Source: Chara braunii (lineage: Eukaryota; Streptophyta; Charophyceae; Charales; Characeae). Taken from it: 23,630 bases of DNA. Position 1 is the first letter of the stretch. Each line of letters opens with the position of its first letter. A program made the translations under genes and the position numbers. A model generated the notes under the pieces. It saw nothing but the letters and a program-made list of their open reading frames with translations, had not been told where the DNA came from and ran no database searches. Shown here one piece after another: positions 8,681 to 17,560 of the stretch. The stretch covers positions 541,887 through 565,516 of the forward strand of contig BFEA01000101.1 of assembly GCA_003427395.1 (NCBI GenBank), given 5' to 3'.

Positions 8681-8848
8681 TTGAGTTTCCTCAACGCATG
8701 AATCTGGACGTGTTTGTGGAGCATGTGCAGAAATGGCGTTGAGTTTCCTCGACCGCAAATCACCACAAACACGTCCAGATTCAGGTGTTGAGGAAACTCA
8801 AAGCTGCTACCGGTAGTGGGACTTGGCCCCAGAGCAGGGCCCACTACC
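8681..8848. repeat. Foldback element, 39-bp arms plus a second hairpin
   Basis: 8681-8719 and 8763-8801 are inverted copies with two mismatches; the arm holds TGAATCTGGACGTGTTTGTG. A smaller hairpin follows directly (GGTAGTGGG 8812-8820, CCCACTACC 8840-8848). The same TGAATCTGGA core forms the arms of the foldback at 9614-9771, so the two belong to one family. Confidence 0.85.
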
Positions 8849-8966
8849 GCTACCACCAATCTTCCCCTGAGCATAACGCATACTTACTCCCACGAGCACC
8901 TACAGTACTGTGAGTATGCCCTGAGGGTGCGTGGGCCAGTGCGTGGGCCGAATTAGTGTTGTCTTA

Positions 8967-9095
8967 GGAGATGCTCACACTTTGGACTTTTTCACTTATT
9001 TGGGGATGGAATTGAAGCCAGATGCATCCAAAGGCGGCCGTAAATGCAGTCCGATACATTTAAAGAGAGCGCTACGTAGTTTGAGTACGCCCTTA
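8967..9095 (-). mobile_element. MITE-like repeat with TACTCACAC end, copy 2
   Basis: Read on the minus strand, it starts AGGGCGTACTCAAACTACG (9093 downward) and carries TACGGCCGCC then GGATGCATCTGG, aligning with the copy at 9836-9937. Its other end (GGAGATGCTCACAC, 8967-8980) resembles an inverted terminus. It is about 130 bp with no coding capacity. Confidence 0.5.
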
Positions 9096-9129
9096 GCATG
9101 AACTTAGCATCCGCAAAGCCATTTCTTTC

Positions 9130-9510
9130 TTTTCTTTTTTCTTTTTTTCAAAAGAAAGCAGTCCATATATTCAGAAATAACAAACGATGCCATTTCTGCC
9201 ATTCTTTTTTTTTTTTTTTTTTTTTTAACAATTGGGCATTATTATATTTCAAACCAATTAATCTTCACCTCACAATTCAACCCAGAGTTATCCTGGTAGC
9301 ATCAGCCAGTTTAGCTTACGGTCCCAGCCGAACCGGGAACCCATCCCTCAATATTCAGACATATAAACTGCTTCGAACTCTAACCTCACCTCACCTCTTA
9401 GACACTGTTAGACTTCACCACACTCCAAAACGTTTCTGCCATTCTGCCCACAAGCAGCATGGTGTACTGAAAGTTTTTTTTTTTTTTTTTTTTTTTTTTC
9501 TTTCGAAAGA
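9130..9510. other. Poly(T)-punctuated spacer
   Basis: T runs at 9205-9226 and 9474-9499 flank AT-rich sequence. A TTTCTGCCATTC segment occurs before the first run and again near 9431-9442. The open frame across this interval has phenylalanine runs from the T tracts and is not a believable gene. Confidence 0.55.
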
Positions 9511-9613
9511 CGTTTCTTACTTTCCTTGTGTTTTCGGGGGTACGTGGCTGGATAGGACCATTTTATCCGTTAAGGACGGGTTATCGCCACGTAGGCCTGG
9601 CGATCTGGGGCGT

Positions 9614-9771
9614 GGTCCCACTAGGGTAGCAAAGAGGATCGGATCGAATGCCTGAATCTGGACAAGTTTATGGAGATGTGCAGGAAATCGAGATTGAACT
9701 GCTTTTCTGCATTCTGCTGAAAACACATCCAGATTCAGGAGCTCGATCCTATCCTTTTTGCTAGTGGGACC
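9614..9771. repeat. Foldback element, about 52-bp arms with GGTCCCACTAG ends
   Basis: The left arm 9614-9669 and right arm 9720-9771 pair from GGTCCCACTAG inward through AGGATCGGATCG and CCTGAATCTGGA, with a 4-base indel and several mismatches. The loop is about 50 bases. It is related to 8681-8801 through the TGAATCTGGA core. Confidence 0.8.
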
Positions 9772-9789
9772 TCGGCCGTGGGCTCAGCG

Positions 9790-9836
9790 CGTGGTTCCTG
9801 GTTTGTATTTGACAGTTCACAGGTGTACCGACTGAG
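9790..9836 (-). repeat. tRNA-like (SINE-type) fragment, copy 1
   Basis: On the minus strand, CTCAGTCGGTACACCT followed by GAACTGTCAAATAC matches the fragment at 18368-18420, which has a better A box. It lies directly beside the TACTCACAC terminus at 9836. It is too diverged to be a working tRNA gene. Confidence 0.4.
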
Positions 9837-9940
9837 GGCGTACTCACACCACCGTAGGCTTTAGCACTTTTCAAACTGCATCTGACGGCCACTACGGCCA
9901 GACCTGTATGCATCTGGCTGCGATTGCCATCCAGAAACTA
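9834..9940 (+). mobile_element. MITE-like repeat with TACTCACAC end, copy 3
   Basis: It starts GAGGGCGTACTCACACCACC (9834-9853) and contains CATCTGACGGCC, TACGGCCAGACC and TGTATGCATCTGGC. It aligns with 8463-8518 on the same strand and with 8967-9095 on the opposite strand. The far boundary is not determined. Confidence 0.5.
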
Positions 9941-10014
9941 AGAAGATAAATAATTTTGCTTCAGCCTCCGGACAGGCAGGTGCACCGTTGGTGCCAAGGC
10001 CAACTGGACCTGTT

Positions 10015-10105
10015 GTTGCCCAGAACAAATCGAGATAGGACGAGTAAAATGGATACCCTCTATGATGCCAGGGCTTGTAGGAGCCCTCACAAAGATGCGC
10101 TGGAG
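10015..10105 (-). pseudogene. Conserved peptide fragment, copy 1 (unidentified repeat)
   Basis: On the minus strand, this reads IFVRAPTSPGIIEGIHFT, and the diverged copy at 13790-13872 reads IFVTPPASPSIIGGVHFT in the corresponding frame. Conservation of peptide more than DNA hints at a former coding sequence, perhaps of a transposable element. I do not recognise the family, and there is no full-length frame. Confidence 0.35.
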
Positions 10106-10148
10106 GCCCGCCCGCACACAGCGGGAATCTCGACGGGCGGGCTGCACC

Positions 10149-10228
10149 AAAACTTAGGGCCTTGCTTCACAACAACAACCAAAAACAAAAAAAAACAAAA
10201 AAAACAAAAAAAAAACTTAGGGCCTTGC
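10149..10228 (+). repeat. A-rich insert flanked by 18-bp direct repeats
   Basis: AAAACTTAGGGCCTTGCT occurs at 10149-10166 and again at 10211-10228, flanking an A-rich segment (10167-10210). The arrangement resembles a target-site duplication around the tail of a retroposon that is almost wholly 5'-truncated. Confidence 0.6.
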
Positions 10229-10446
10229 TGCACTACACTCTTGTTTGAGAGTTGTTCGCAGCCCGTCAGGGTTGCGTTTTCCCCCCCTGAGACATTCCAA
10301 CGTTCAACGTCGATTTCAACGTCGGTGGTCGTCGGGAGGGTGGGCATTTGAGGTTTTGGGGCCTTGCAAGGGCCAGGAACGCGTAGGACCGGTAGCTGCC
10401 CGTAGGAGGCCGAGGTCCTTAAGCCATTTTCAAAATTGAAAGGGTG

Positions 10447-10596
10447 CAGGTGCACTTTTTGCGAATAGCAACGCTCCTCGAATAGAAAACGTACACATTG
10501 TATTCGAATTATAACAAGTACCAGGTGCACTTTTCGCGAAAAGCAAAGCTCCTCGAATAGAAAACGTACGCATTGTATTCGAATATAACAAGTACC
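10447..10596 (+). repeat. 75-bp tandem duplication
   Basis: 10447-10521 and 10522-10596 are two adjacent copies with few differences. Each starts CAGGTGCACTTTT and ends with TTGTATTCGAAT plus TAACAAGTAC. Confidence 0.9.
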
Positions 10597-10666
10597 CTTT
10601 CTATTCAGATTTTGAAGAGAGAAAACTTGTGTATTCCAATAACATTACTTCTTTTTTTTTTTTTGG

Positions 10667-10739
10667 AGGTCAGCGCCTGCCCTTGTGCTCCCCGCCACTG
10701 ACATGCTGCATGCTGCAGGTCTCTCTCTCTCTCTCTCTC
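10667..10739 (+). repeat. Repeat leading into a CT microsatellite, copy 1
   Basis: GGAGGTCAGCGCCTGCCC precedes a CT array that runs into the gap. The same arrangement occurs at 14743-14852 (GAAGGTCAACGCCTGCTCC, then CT), so this CT array belongs to a dispersed repeat rather than arising independently. Confidence 0.6.
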
Positions 10740-11668
10740 NNNNNNNNNNNNNNNNNNNNNNNNNNNNNNNNNNNNNNNNNNNNNNNNNNNNNNNNNNNNN
10801 NNNNNNNNNNNNNNNNNNNNNNNNNNNNNNNNNNNNNNNNNNNNNNNNNNNNNNNNNNNNNNNNNNNNNNNNNNNNNNNNNNNNNNNNNNNNNNNNNNNN
10901 NNNNNNNNNNNNNNNNNNNNNNNNNNNNNNNNNNNNNNNNNNNNNNNNNNNNNNNNNNNNNNNNNNNNNNNNNNNNNNNNNNNNNNNNNNNNNNNNNNNN
11001 NNNNNNNNNNNNNNNNNNNNNNNNNNNNNNNNNNNNNNNNNNNNNNNNNNNNNNNNNNNNNNNNNNNNNNNNNNNNNNNNNNNNNNNNNNNNNNNNNNNN
11101 NNNNNNNNNNNNNNNNNNNNNNNNNNNNNNNNNNNNNNNNNNNNNNNNNNNNNNNNNNNNNNNNNNNNNNNNNNNNNNNNNNNNNNNNNNNNNNNNNNNN
11201 NNNNNNNNNNNNNNNNNNNNNNNNNNNNNNNNNNNNNNNNNNNNNNNNNNNNNNNNNNNNNNNNNNNNNNNNNNNNNNNNNNNNNNNNNNNNNNNNNNNN
11301 NNNNNNNNNNNNNNNNNNNNNNNNNNNNNNNNNNNNNNNNNNNNNNNNNNNNNNNNNNNNNNNNNNNNNNNNNNNNNNNNNNNNNNNNNNNNNNNNNNNN
11401 NNNNNNNNNNNNNNNNNNNNNNNNNNNNNNNNNNNNNNNNNNNNNNNNNNNNNNNNNNNNNNNNNNNNNNNNNNNNNNNNNNNNNNNNNNNNNNNNNNNN
11501 NNNNNNNNNNNNNNNNNNNNNNNNNNNNNNNNNNNNNNNNNNNNNNNNNNNNNNNNNNNNNNNNNNNNNNNNNNNNNNNNNNNNNNNNNNNNNNNNNNNN
11601 NNNNNNNNNNNNNNNNNNNNNNNNNNNNNNNNNNNNNNNNNNNNNNNNNNNNNNNNNNNNNNNNNNNN
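10740..11668. other. Assembly gap, 929 N
   Basis: A run of N begins within a CT array and ends in another pyrimidine tract. The content is unknown; open frames crossing it are meaningless. Confidence 1.
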
Positions 11669-11722
11669 CTCTCCCCCTCCCCCTTCCCCCCTCCTTCCAG
11701 ATGGTCGCTCACATGGCGGATG
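11669..11722 (+). repeat. Copy of a dispersed repeat also present at 17507-17560
   Basis: This 54-base segment matches 17507-17560 at almost every position, including the pyrimidine tract, CCTTCCAGATG and CTCACATG. It has several substitutions, so it is a diverged copy rather than an assembly duplicate. Confidence 0.75.
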
Positions 11723-11760
11723 CTGTCTCTTATACACATCTAGATGTGTATAAGAGACAG
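11723..11760. other. Nextera mate-pair junction adapter (sequencing artefact)
   Basis: The 38 bases are the 19-bp Tn5 mosaic end followed by its reverse complement: positions 11742-11760 read AGATGTGTATAAGAGACAG and 11723-11741 are its complement. This is the junction adapter of Nextera mate-pair libraries and is not genomic. The flanking sequences may not be adjacent in the genome. Confidence 0.97.
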
Positions 11761-11829
11761 CACACACACACGGCCTCACCACAGCCAAAACGAAACAAGC
11801 TACAGGTTGCGCACCCGTGCCCTCACGGT

Positions 11830-13340
11830 AAGTCAATCGGGCCCTCAGAATGCCCGAACGTTCAAGAATTGTGCGAGATCTGTCAGGCCCTCAGCAAAAG
11901 TTCAAGAGTTGTGCGAGAGCTGTCAGCCCCTCAGAATGCCCAAAATGCCCTAAACTCTTGAACTATGAAGCACTCTTGAAGATTAGGGGCCTCGCTGCAC
12001 TGCTTAGGGTCTCGCTCCACTACTCTAGACTCTCAAAGATTTTCGAGAGCAAGTCTAAAGCCGTCCGACGCTATAAACGACTGAAAAAGAGAACATCGCT
12101 CCACTTAGTCTAGAAGGTCAAACTCAAGAAGGTCTCTGGGATGTCAGACCCCCCTCTTTGAGAGAGCTACACGACACGGTCAGCACATTGTTGTCCGCCT
12201 ACGTAGACTCCAGGTGCACTCCATAAAAATACTCAACTTTCGAAGGTCCTGGATGCCTCCCTTGAAATTCCCACCGCTGCAGGCAGGAGCTTTCGAATCG
12301 TCAAGAGTGTCACGGGAGAGGAGGTTCTGACAACTCAAGAAATGCATTTTCCTGAGTGTGTTTCATAAGGTAGTGGAGCGGCGATGGATTCTCTCCATTT
12401 TCGTGAGTAGATACTGACAGCTCAAGAACCCGAATTCCAGACCTAGCGTCTAGAGTAAGTGGAGCGGTGCAGCACTCAAAAAATGGTCGGTTTCTAGAGT
12501 AGTGGAGCGAGATCCTTAGTCTCTCGAAGTTTCGAGAGTGGGTCGTCATTGCACTTGCTCTCTATCGGGAAAATCTCAAAACCCAATCGAGAGTTGTCAG
12601 AAGGCACGCTATAACGCCTCTCTTAAAACGTCGAGAATTGCCCGCCTGCAAAAAACGAATTTGCAAGTGTGCTCGCAAGTTGCCCGCCGACCAGCTCGTT
12701 TTTCAAGAGTGAATCTCATGTCTTGGCGGCCAGACCAGCTTAGCGTAGTCCTGTAGCGTAGTGGTACAGCTCTTCTGTCGAGTTCGACGACGCCCAGGGT
12801 TTGGAGAGTGCAACTAGTGTAACAGGTTCTAGAGTAAGTGCAGCGACGACGGGTATTTCGAGAGTCTCGCCTCTCTGACAATGCTAGTCGAACTCTCAAA
12901 ATATTTCGAAAGTCTCGAGTAGTGCAGCGCGACCCTAGGTAGCACTACCCGATGCAAAATTGGAAAAAAAAAAAAAAAAACACTACCGGCAGTGCCAATG
13001 TGGTTTGTCTACCGATACTAGAGACCGACTCTCAAAAATGCAGCGCACGTGAAGGGTCCCAGCGACCACCCTTGAAAAAAGTTGTGTTGCACGGGGAAAC
13101 TATGGGAGCTTCAAACGTTCTCTTTGAATGGGCGTTCTGACACCTTATGAAACAAAAAATTTTAGAGCTCGTTCCGATAGTTAGTGCAGCGATAACGCAC
13201 TCTCGACGTTTTCGATAGTGAATCTAAAACTCTCGAAAAGTTTCAAGTGGTGCCGAGTCTTTATGCAGCGATGACGCACGCGTCAAAACTCCAAGTTTCA
13301 AACGTGGTATAGTGATGCCCTTAGGCGAGAAGAAAGACTC
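11830..13340. repeat. Diverged module array with AGTGGAGCG / AGTGCAGCG core
   Basis: Variants of TCTAGAGTAAGTGSAGCG recur on the plus strand near 12372, 12450, 12494, 12829, 12916, 13182 and 13260, and inverted (CGCTCCACT) near 12010 and 12095. They are interleaved with CTCGAAA/TTCGAGAG and CTCAAGA motifs. At the start, a 40-46 bp unit beginning GGCCCTCAG repeats at 11840, 11886 and 11926. Short open frames do not resemble proteins. It looks like an old, scrambled tandem repeat. A 17-base A run lies near 12964-12980. Confidence 0.6.
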
Positions 13341-13789
13341 CTCTTCGTCATTGATGCTGACTGTCGGTGCTGTGGGTGCTGGTTCACATGCGTGATGACT
13401 CCAGCAACCGGCTACACTCTAGAAGGCGCAACACGGGAGGGATCCCAACTTGCTGTGGTTGGGCAAATGCCAGTCACATATACTGTCGCGTGGCCAAGTG
13501 TGGGAGCATGGAGGACCACCGACGTAGTTCTCGAACCTTTGTGAGTTCACATGTCCCTCATACACCAGTCGTAGATAGTGAGTAGATTGTTGTCTTTCGT
13601 AGATGGCATTGAATATGAAATGTCGATGTCGCTGATGAAGAGGATCCACGACTCAACAGAAAGTCTCATGAGTCCCATCACAACCGAAGAAGGTCCCAAC
13701 AAAGAAAATTGTTTATAACCGTAGGAAAAGCCCTTGGGCGACCATGAAGTGACCAATCGGAACAACTGAAACAGGGCAGTTGCTGCACA
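13341..13789. other. Unassigned spacer
   Basis: Mixed-composition sequence without a recognised repeat, RNA or gene. Short open frames exist on both strands, but none shows a family motif. Confidence 0.4.
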
Positions 13790-13872
13790 GGGCAAATCAA
13801 GATAAAATGAGTAAAATGGACACCACCGATGATGCTAGGGCTCGCAGGAGGAGTTACAAATATGGACCGCAT
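13790..13872 (-). pseudogene. Conserved peptide fragment, copy 2 (unidentified repeat)
   Basis: The DNA aligns with 10018-10100 around GAGTAAAATGGA and TGATGCYAGGGCT. The minus-strand frame gives IFVTPPASPSIIGGVHFT. See copy 1; no family is recognised. Confidence 0.35.
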
Positions 13873-13942
13873 GCCCACATACCTTTGAAACCATCCTAAC
13901 TCCCTCCATCATCCCACAAGTGATTGTCGCATCTTGCAGGGA

Positions 13943-14265
13943 ATAACGACCATTTCATCAAAATGGACATTTTTTATTTTTTGAACGAAATTGAAACTGA
14001 GTTTTTTGGCCGAAAACTCGTCAAAATTTGTTGTTCCTGAGGGTCCAAACGTTGGACCCCCTGGCTGTATATGAACCTAGCTTGAGACCAGGCACCTCCA
14101 GGCAGTACCTGGTCTCAAGCAAGGTCCATGTACAGCCAAGGGATCCAGCGTTTTACAAACGCCAGACCCTCAGGAACAACAAATTTTGACGAGTTTTCGG
14201 CCAAAAAACTCGGTTTCAATTTCGTTCAAAAAATAGACGATGTCCATTTTGACGAAATGGCAATT
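13943..14265. mobile_element. Long foldback (MITE-like) element, copy A
   Basis: The whole element is a near-complete palindrome. The outer ~97 bp of the left arm (from CCATTTCATCAAAATGGACA at 13950) pairs with the right arm ending at 14260, with about five mismatches. Pairing continues less perfectly to a terminal stem CTTGAGACCAGG / CCTGGTCTCAAG at 14081-14092 and 14108-14119. A related copy lies at 20140-20490 in the opposite orientation. No transposase is encoded and no clear target-site duplication is seen. A transcript would form a long dsRNA hairpin. Confidence 0.85.
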
Positions 14266-14640
14266 GAATGTTGGAACAAGCGCATGAGCGATGACAGTCT
14301 GGTGAGAGCGTTTCAAAAGGCATACAAGGAGGATGCCTTGCAGCGGAGGGTGGTAGACGAGTCATTGTGTTCCTTGCCATAGGAGAATTTACCGTACTTA
14401 TAACATGCGTGCGTAATAAGGTGATGAGGTTGAAGGGGATGCATAAGGTGGAGGCTTATGAAGATGCAACTGCCTTATCGTGTCTATGGGAGAGGGTGCA
14501 GAGATCTGGATAAGAAATAAGATTCCTATATAAAGAGATAGGTGTGGGAAATTTTGTGGTACGGCCGAATTACACAAAACGGGACCAACAAGGGGGGTGT
14601 TTTTTAAACCACTACCATCTTTAAGTACAAGGACACTTCG
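14266..14640. other. Spacer, no gene seen
   Basis: An open frame reaches out of foldback copy A to 14382, but its N-terminal half is the element's own arm. The remaining roughly 40 residues match no family I know. AAACCACTACC near 14607-14617 resembles the palindrome region at 22783-22802. Confidence 0.4.
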
Positions 14641-14742
14641 AATATAATGTATTTGCATTCTATTCAAATACTATGCATATGTCTTGCATTCGAATTTCAA
14701 GACGAGAAAATTATTGTATTCGAATATACCCCCCCCCCCTTT

Positions 14743-14790
14743 GAAGGTCAACGCCTGCTCCATTCTTGCCCTGATGACCAGGGTAGGCCC

Positions 14791-14854
<64 letters not shown>

Positions 14855-14856
14855 TT

Positions 14857-14895
<39 letters not shown>
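14743..14895 (+). repeat. Repeat leading into (CT)n and (GT)n microsatellites, copy 2
   Basis: GAAGGTCAACGCCTGCTCC at about 14743 is followed by CT (14794-14852) and GT (14862-14895). The upstream ATTGTATTCGAATA motif at 14714-14727 also precedes copy 1 near 10.5 kb. Confidence 0.8.
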
Positions 14896-14896
<1 letters not shown>

Positions 14897-15269
14897 ACGA
14901 AGGCACTTCTGACAACCAAGAAAGTGATGCGGACAAGAAAGTGGAAGACAGTTCAAGTTACTCACCAAAGCATCGCTGCTACGGTGGTCACGAAGATAAA
15001 AATAAGAAAAAAGGGTTGTTATCTTTCTATGTTCTACTAGCAGAAGATTCATTCTCATTTTGCACATTTGTTGAGGAGTGGAGCGAGGGACCAAGAAGGG
15101 GAAAGAAATGAACCTCCGATCAGAACATGGAAAGGTACAACGCTACTTTTCGTTTACCCATTTTTTCAAGGCTATGAGGCCCTCAGTCGTGGTCTATAAT
15201 TGAGCCTACTCAGCCTGGACCCGACCTCCTTGTGAAGGTACAGTTTGTGTTGTTCACTCAAACATAACT

Positions 15270-15330
15270 CATATGCGTTGTAAACAAATACAATGCACAA
15301 TATGCGTTGTATTCATTTACAAGGCATATG
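15270..15330. repeat. Imperfect inverted repeat with GCGTTGTA cores
   Basis: GCGTTGTAAACAAATACAATGC and the complement of GCGTTGTATTCATTTACAAGGC pair with about four mismatches. CATATGCG flanks both sides. Confidence 0.6.
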
Positions 15331-15469
15331 CGTTAGGTTCGGGGGATGACGGTAGTATCTTGGAGTTTGTTTTTGCCGACCCTTAATTTCACTTTGCACC
15401 GAAAGTTGTTGAGCTTGGGTTCCATTGTGTTTGCTTTTCTCATTCTTTTCCATAAATGAGGGGGGGGGG

Positions 15470-15835
15470 GAACAAGAAAAAAGGAAAAACGCAACAATGT
15501 TAGGGATGTGAAAGCAGTCTGACACAAAATTTGGAATACATATGAGAGTATGCCCTCCCAACGGGCGTTACAAGCCTGCCAAAATCACGACAGCAGGAAG
15601 AAAAAAAAAAAGACAAAATAAAAAACAAAGCAACAACTCTTTGGACTTAAAAGTAATTAGATACAAAATTTGGAGTTCATGCCAGTGTGAGAGTATGTCC
15701 TCCGAACGGGCATTGCAGTCCTACAGTAATAAATATATATAATAAAAAAAAAAGGTAACAACGCTTTAGACGTGAAAGCAGTTGGTTATATAATCTGGAG
15801 TACATATGAGAGTGTGCCCTCCATTTCAAAGTGTC
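15470..15835 (+). repeat. Tandem repeat, about 130-bp unit, roughly 2.7 copies
   Basis: Each unit runs from GTGAAAGCAG (or variant) through ACAAAATTTGGART and GAGAGTATGYCCTCC to an A-rich stretch and a CAACR segment. Copies are centred near 15545, 15695 and 15815. The GAGTATGCCCTC part resembles the complement of the GGGCGTACTC ends at 8.2-9.9 kb. Confidence 0.75.
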
Positions 15836-16430
15836 AGTTATTTATGGAATGTGCCCTGCCTCGTTTGGGTAGATAGGTTCCTTTAAGTACTGTGAGCACA
15901 TCTCCTTCACGACCTTCCCCAACATCATTCCTTTTTTTTTCTTTTTTTTTCTTTTTTTTCTTTTATTTCTTTTATTTTCAAAAATACAGCCGATGTTGTG
16001 CCTTTGATGCCTCTAAACTCTTTGGGAACTTTGAAAAAACTGCCAGTTTTTCTAATTTCTCAACTTTGGCGAAGGATCTCAAAAGAGGGGGTGAAACCAT
16101 ATTGGGAATATTATATAGCATAATTGTGGTTTATGAGCAGCTGGGTATGAACTTGCGGAGTGGGTATGTTTTTTCATCGGGCCGGGGTGACAGACCTTTA
16201 AATTGAGGTGGCTTCCTCGAGCACATGGAGAAGTGGTTTGGTCAAGAAGGGGTATACGAGGGAGAAAGTGGACAAAGCTTTTCACTTGGAGGGGTGCAAG
16301 TGAGAATAGACGAAGGTTAAAGTTTAGGGGAGATGATGAGACAAGGAAGTTGGAATAATGTGGGGATGTTTATGAGATCTGGATACGGGATGACGCGGAG
16401 ATAAAAAAAAAATAGTAGGTTGGTAAGTGA
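15836..16430. other. Poly(T)/CTTT tract and faint coding-like remnant
   Basis: A T-rich CTTTTTTT series fills about 15931-15979. From about 16100 to 16310 the plus strand reads as a protein-like stretch interrupted by stops, with LGMNLRSGYVFSSGRGDRP before one stop and GGFLEHMEKWFGQEGVYEGE after it. This may be a decayed element gene. I cannot name the family. Confidence 0.3.
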
Positions 16431-16434
16431 GGAA

Positions 16435-16750
16435 AAGGGAAGATCAAGCTCAATAGTCATAATCAAGGCCGAAATCATCACCGAAGATCAGAAGACCAAT
16501 CCGTTATCCACGATCGTGGAGCAAGATCATCAATCAACAATAGAGATCAAAGATAAATCACGAACGACCAACTATCAATAATGAACTACTAACGAACTAA
16601 GATCACTTGTGAAGATCAAAATTCAAACCAAGATCAAGATCAATATACGTGATTCAATAAATGATCCAAATCAAAGATTAGTAAATGTCAAGATTCACGC
16701 CCAAGTTTAACTCTCAATCTCGACAAGAATGGTCCTGATCAACCAGTGGA
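16435..16750 (+). repeat. GATCA-rich low-complexity stretch
   Basis: AGATCA or TGATCA recurs about nine times in roughly 300 bases (for example 16441, 16485, 16525), in an A- and C-rich, G-poor strand, together with the palindrome CCACGATCGTGG. No regular period is evident. Confidence 0.6.
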
Positions 16751-17005
16751 ACCTCTCTATCTTCACCTGCAGGCTCTTTTATAATAAAAAAATTCATGTG
16801 TAACACTTTCTGTCAACCTAAAATTGTGTTGACCGTTCTAATTTTCATCCTTTCAATCGCAAAATCTCTGTGATAAAAATAAACTCATTTACCATTACTT
16901 CGAGCAACTATAGTCAAAAGTTGTGTCCACTTTCTCCTATTTTGCAGCTCTCGTTACTCTTGTCTGCTATATTGTTCGTGAATAACGTGAATTATTTTTT
17001 TTCTT

Positions 17006-17086
<81 letters not shown>

Positions 17087-17087
17087 N

Positions 17088-17166
<79 letters not shown>

Positions 17167-17193
17167 TTCTCTCTCTGACACACACACATACAC
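17006..17193. repeat. (CT)n microsatellite with N placeholder, then (CA)n
   Basis: A long CT array with an N at 17087, where C would keep the phase, followed by a short CA run. As at 6890, the length is uncertain. Confidence 0.97.
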
Positions 17194-17382
17194 AAAAAAA
17201 AAAAAACAAAAAAAAAACAAGATCTCCATATCGAAAAGGTCAACATATAATACATCCGTACGAATCAAATTTGTAATGGTCGGTGCAACTTTTACCCCTC
17301 CATTCATGAGCTCTATGTAATGAAAATTAGCCACAATTACCACTATTTTGTTCAACCCGAGCCAAACACTAGCCAACAATGC

Positions 17383-17542
17383 CTCACCCCCTTGTATTCA
17401 GTCTATAAGTTATCCTTTATCTCTCCCCTCCCTCTCCACCTCCCTTCCTCCTTCCAGAACATCTCACCCCCTCGTATCTAGTCTATAAGTTATATTATCT
17501 TTCTCTCTCTCCCCCTCCCCCTTCCCCCCTCCTTCCAGATGC
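17383..17542 (+). repeat. 80-bp tandem duplication ending CTTCCAGA
   Basis: 17383-17462 and 17463-17542 are diverged copies. Each starts CTCACCCCC, carries GTCTATAAGTTAT and ends with a pyrimidine tract and CCTCCTTCCAGA. The second copy's end and its right flank match 11669-11722. Confidence 0.85.
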
Positions 17543-17560
17543 GAGCTCACATGTCGGATG

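Noticed and set aside
9280-9350. Possible minus-strand tRNA around CCCGGTTCGGCTGGGAC
   Set aside because: There is a T-arm-like motif, but no A box at the right distance and no acceptor or anticodon stems.
10629-11836. Open frames of 350-390 codons across the N gap
   Set aside because: They consist almost entirely of unknown residues from the gap, and one end is translated adapter.
13943-14265. Target-site duplication around foldback copy A
   Set aside because: The immediate 8-9 bp flanks on the two sides do not match, and no convincing duplication was found for copy B either.
14128-14382. Open frame spanning the right arm of foldback copy A
   Set aside because: Its first half is the palindromic arm, and the corresponding frame at copy B diverges completely outside the element.
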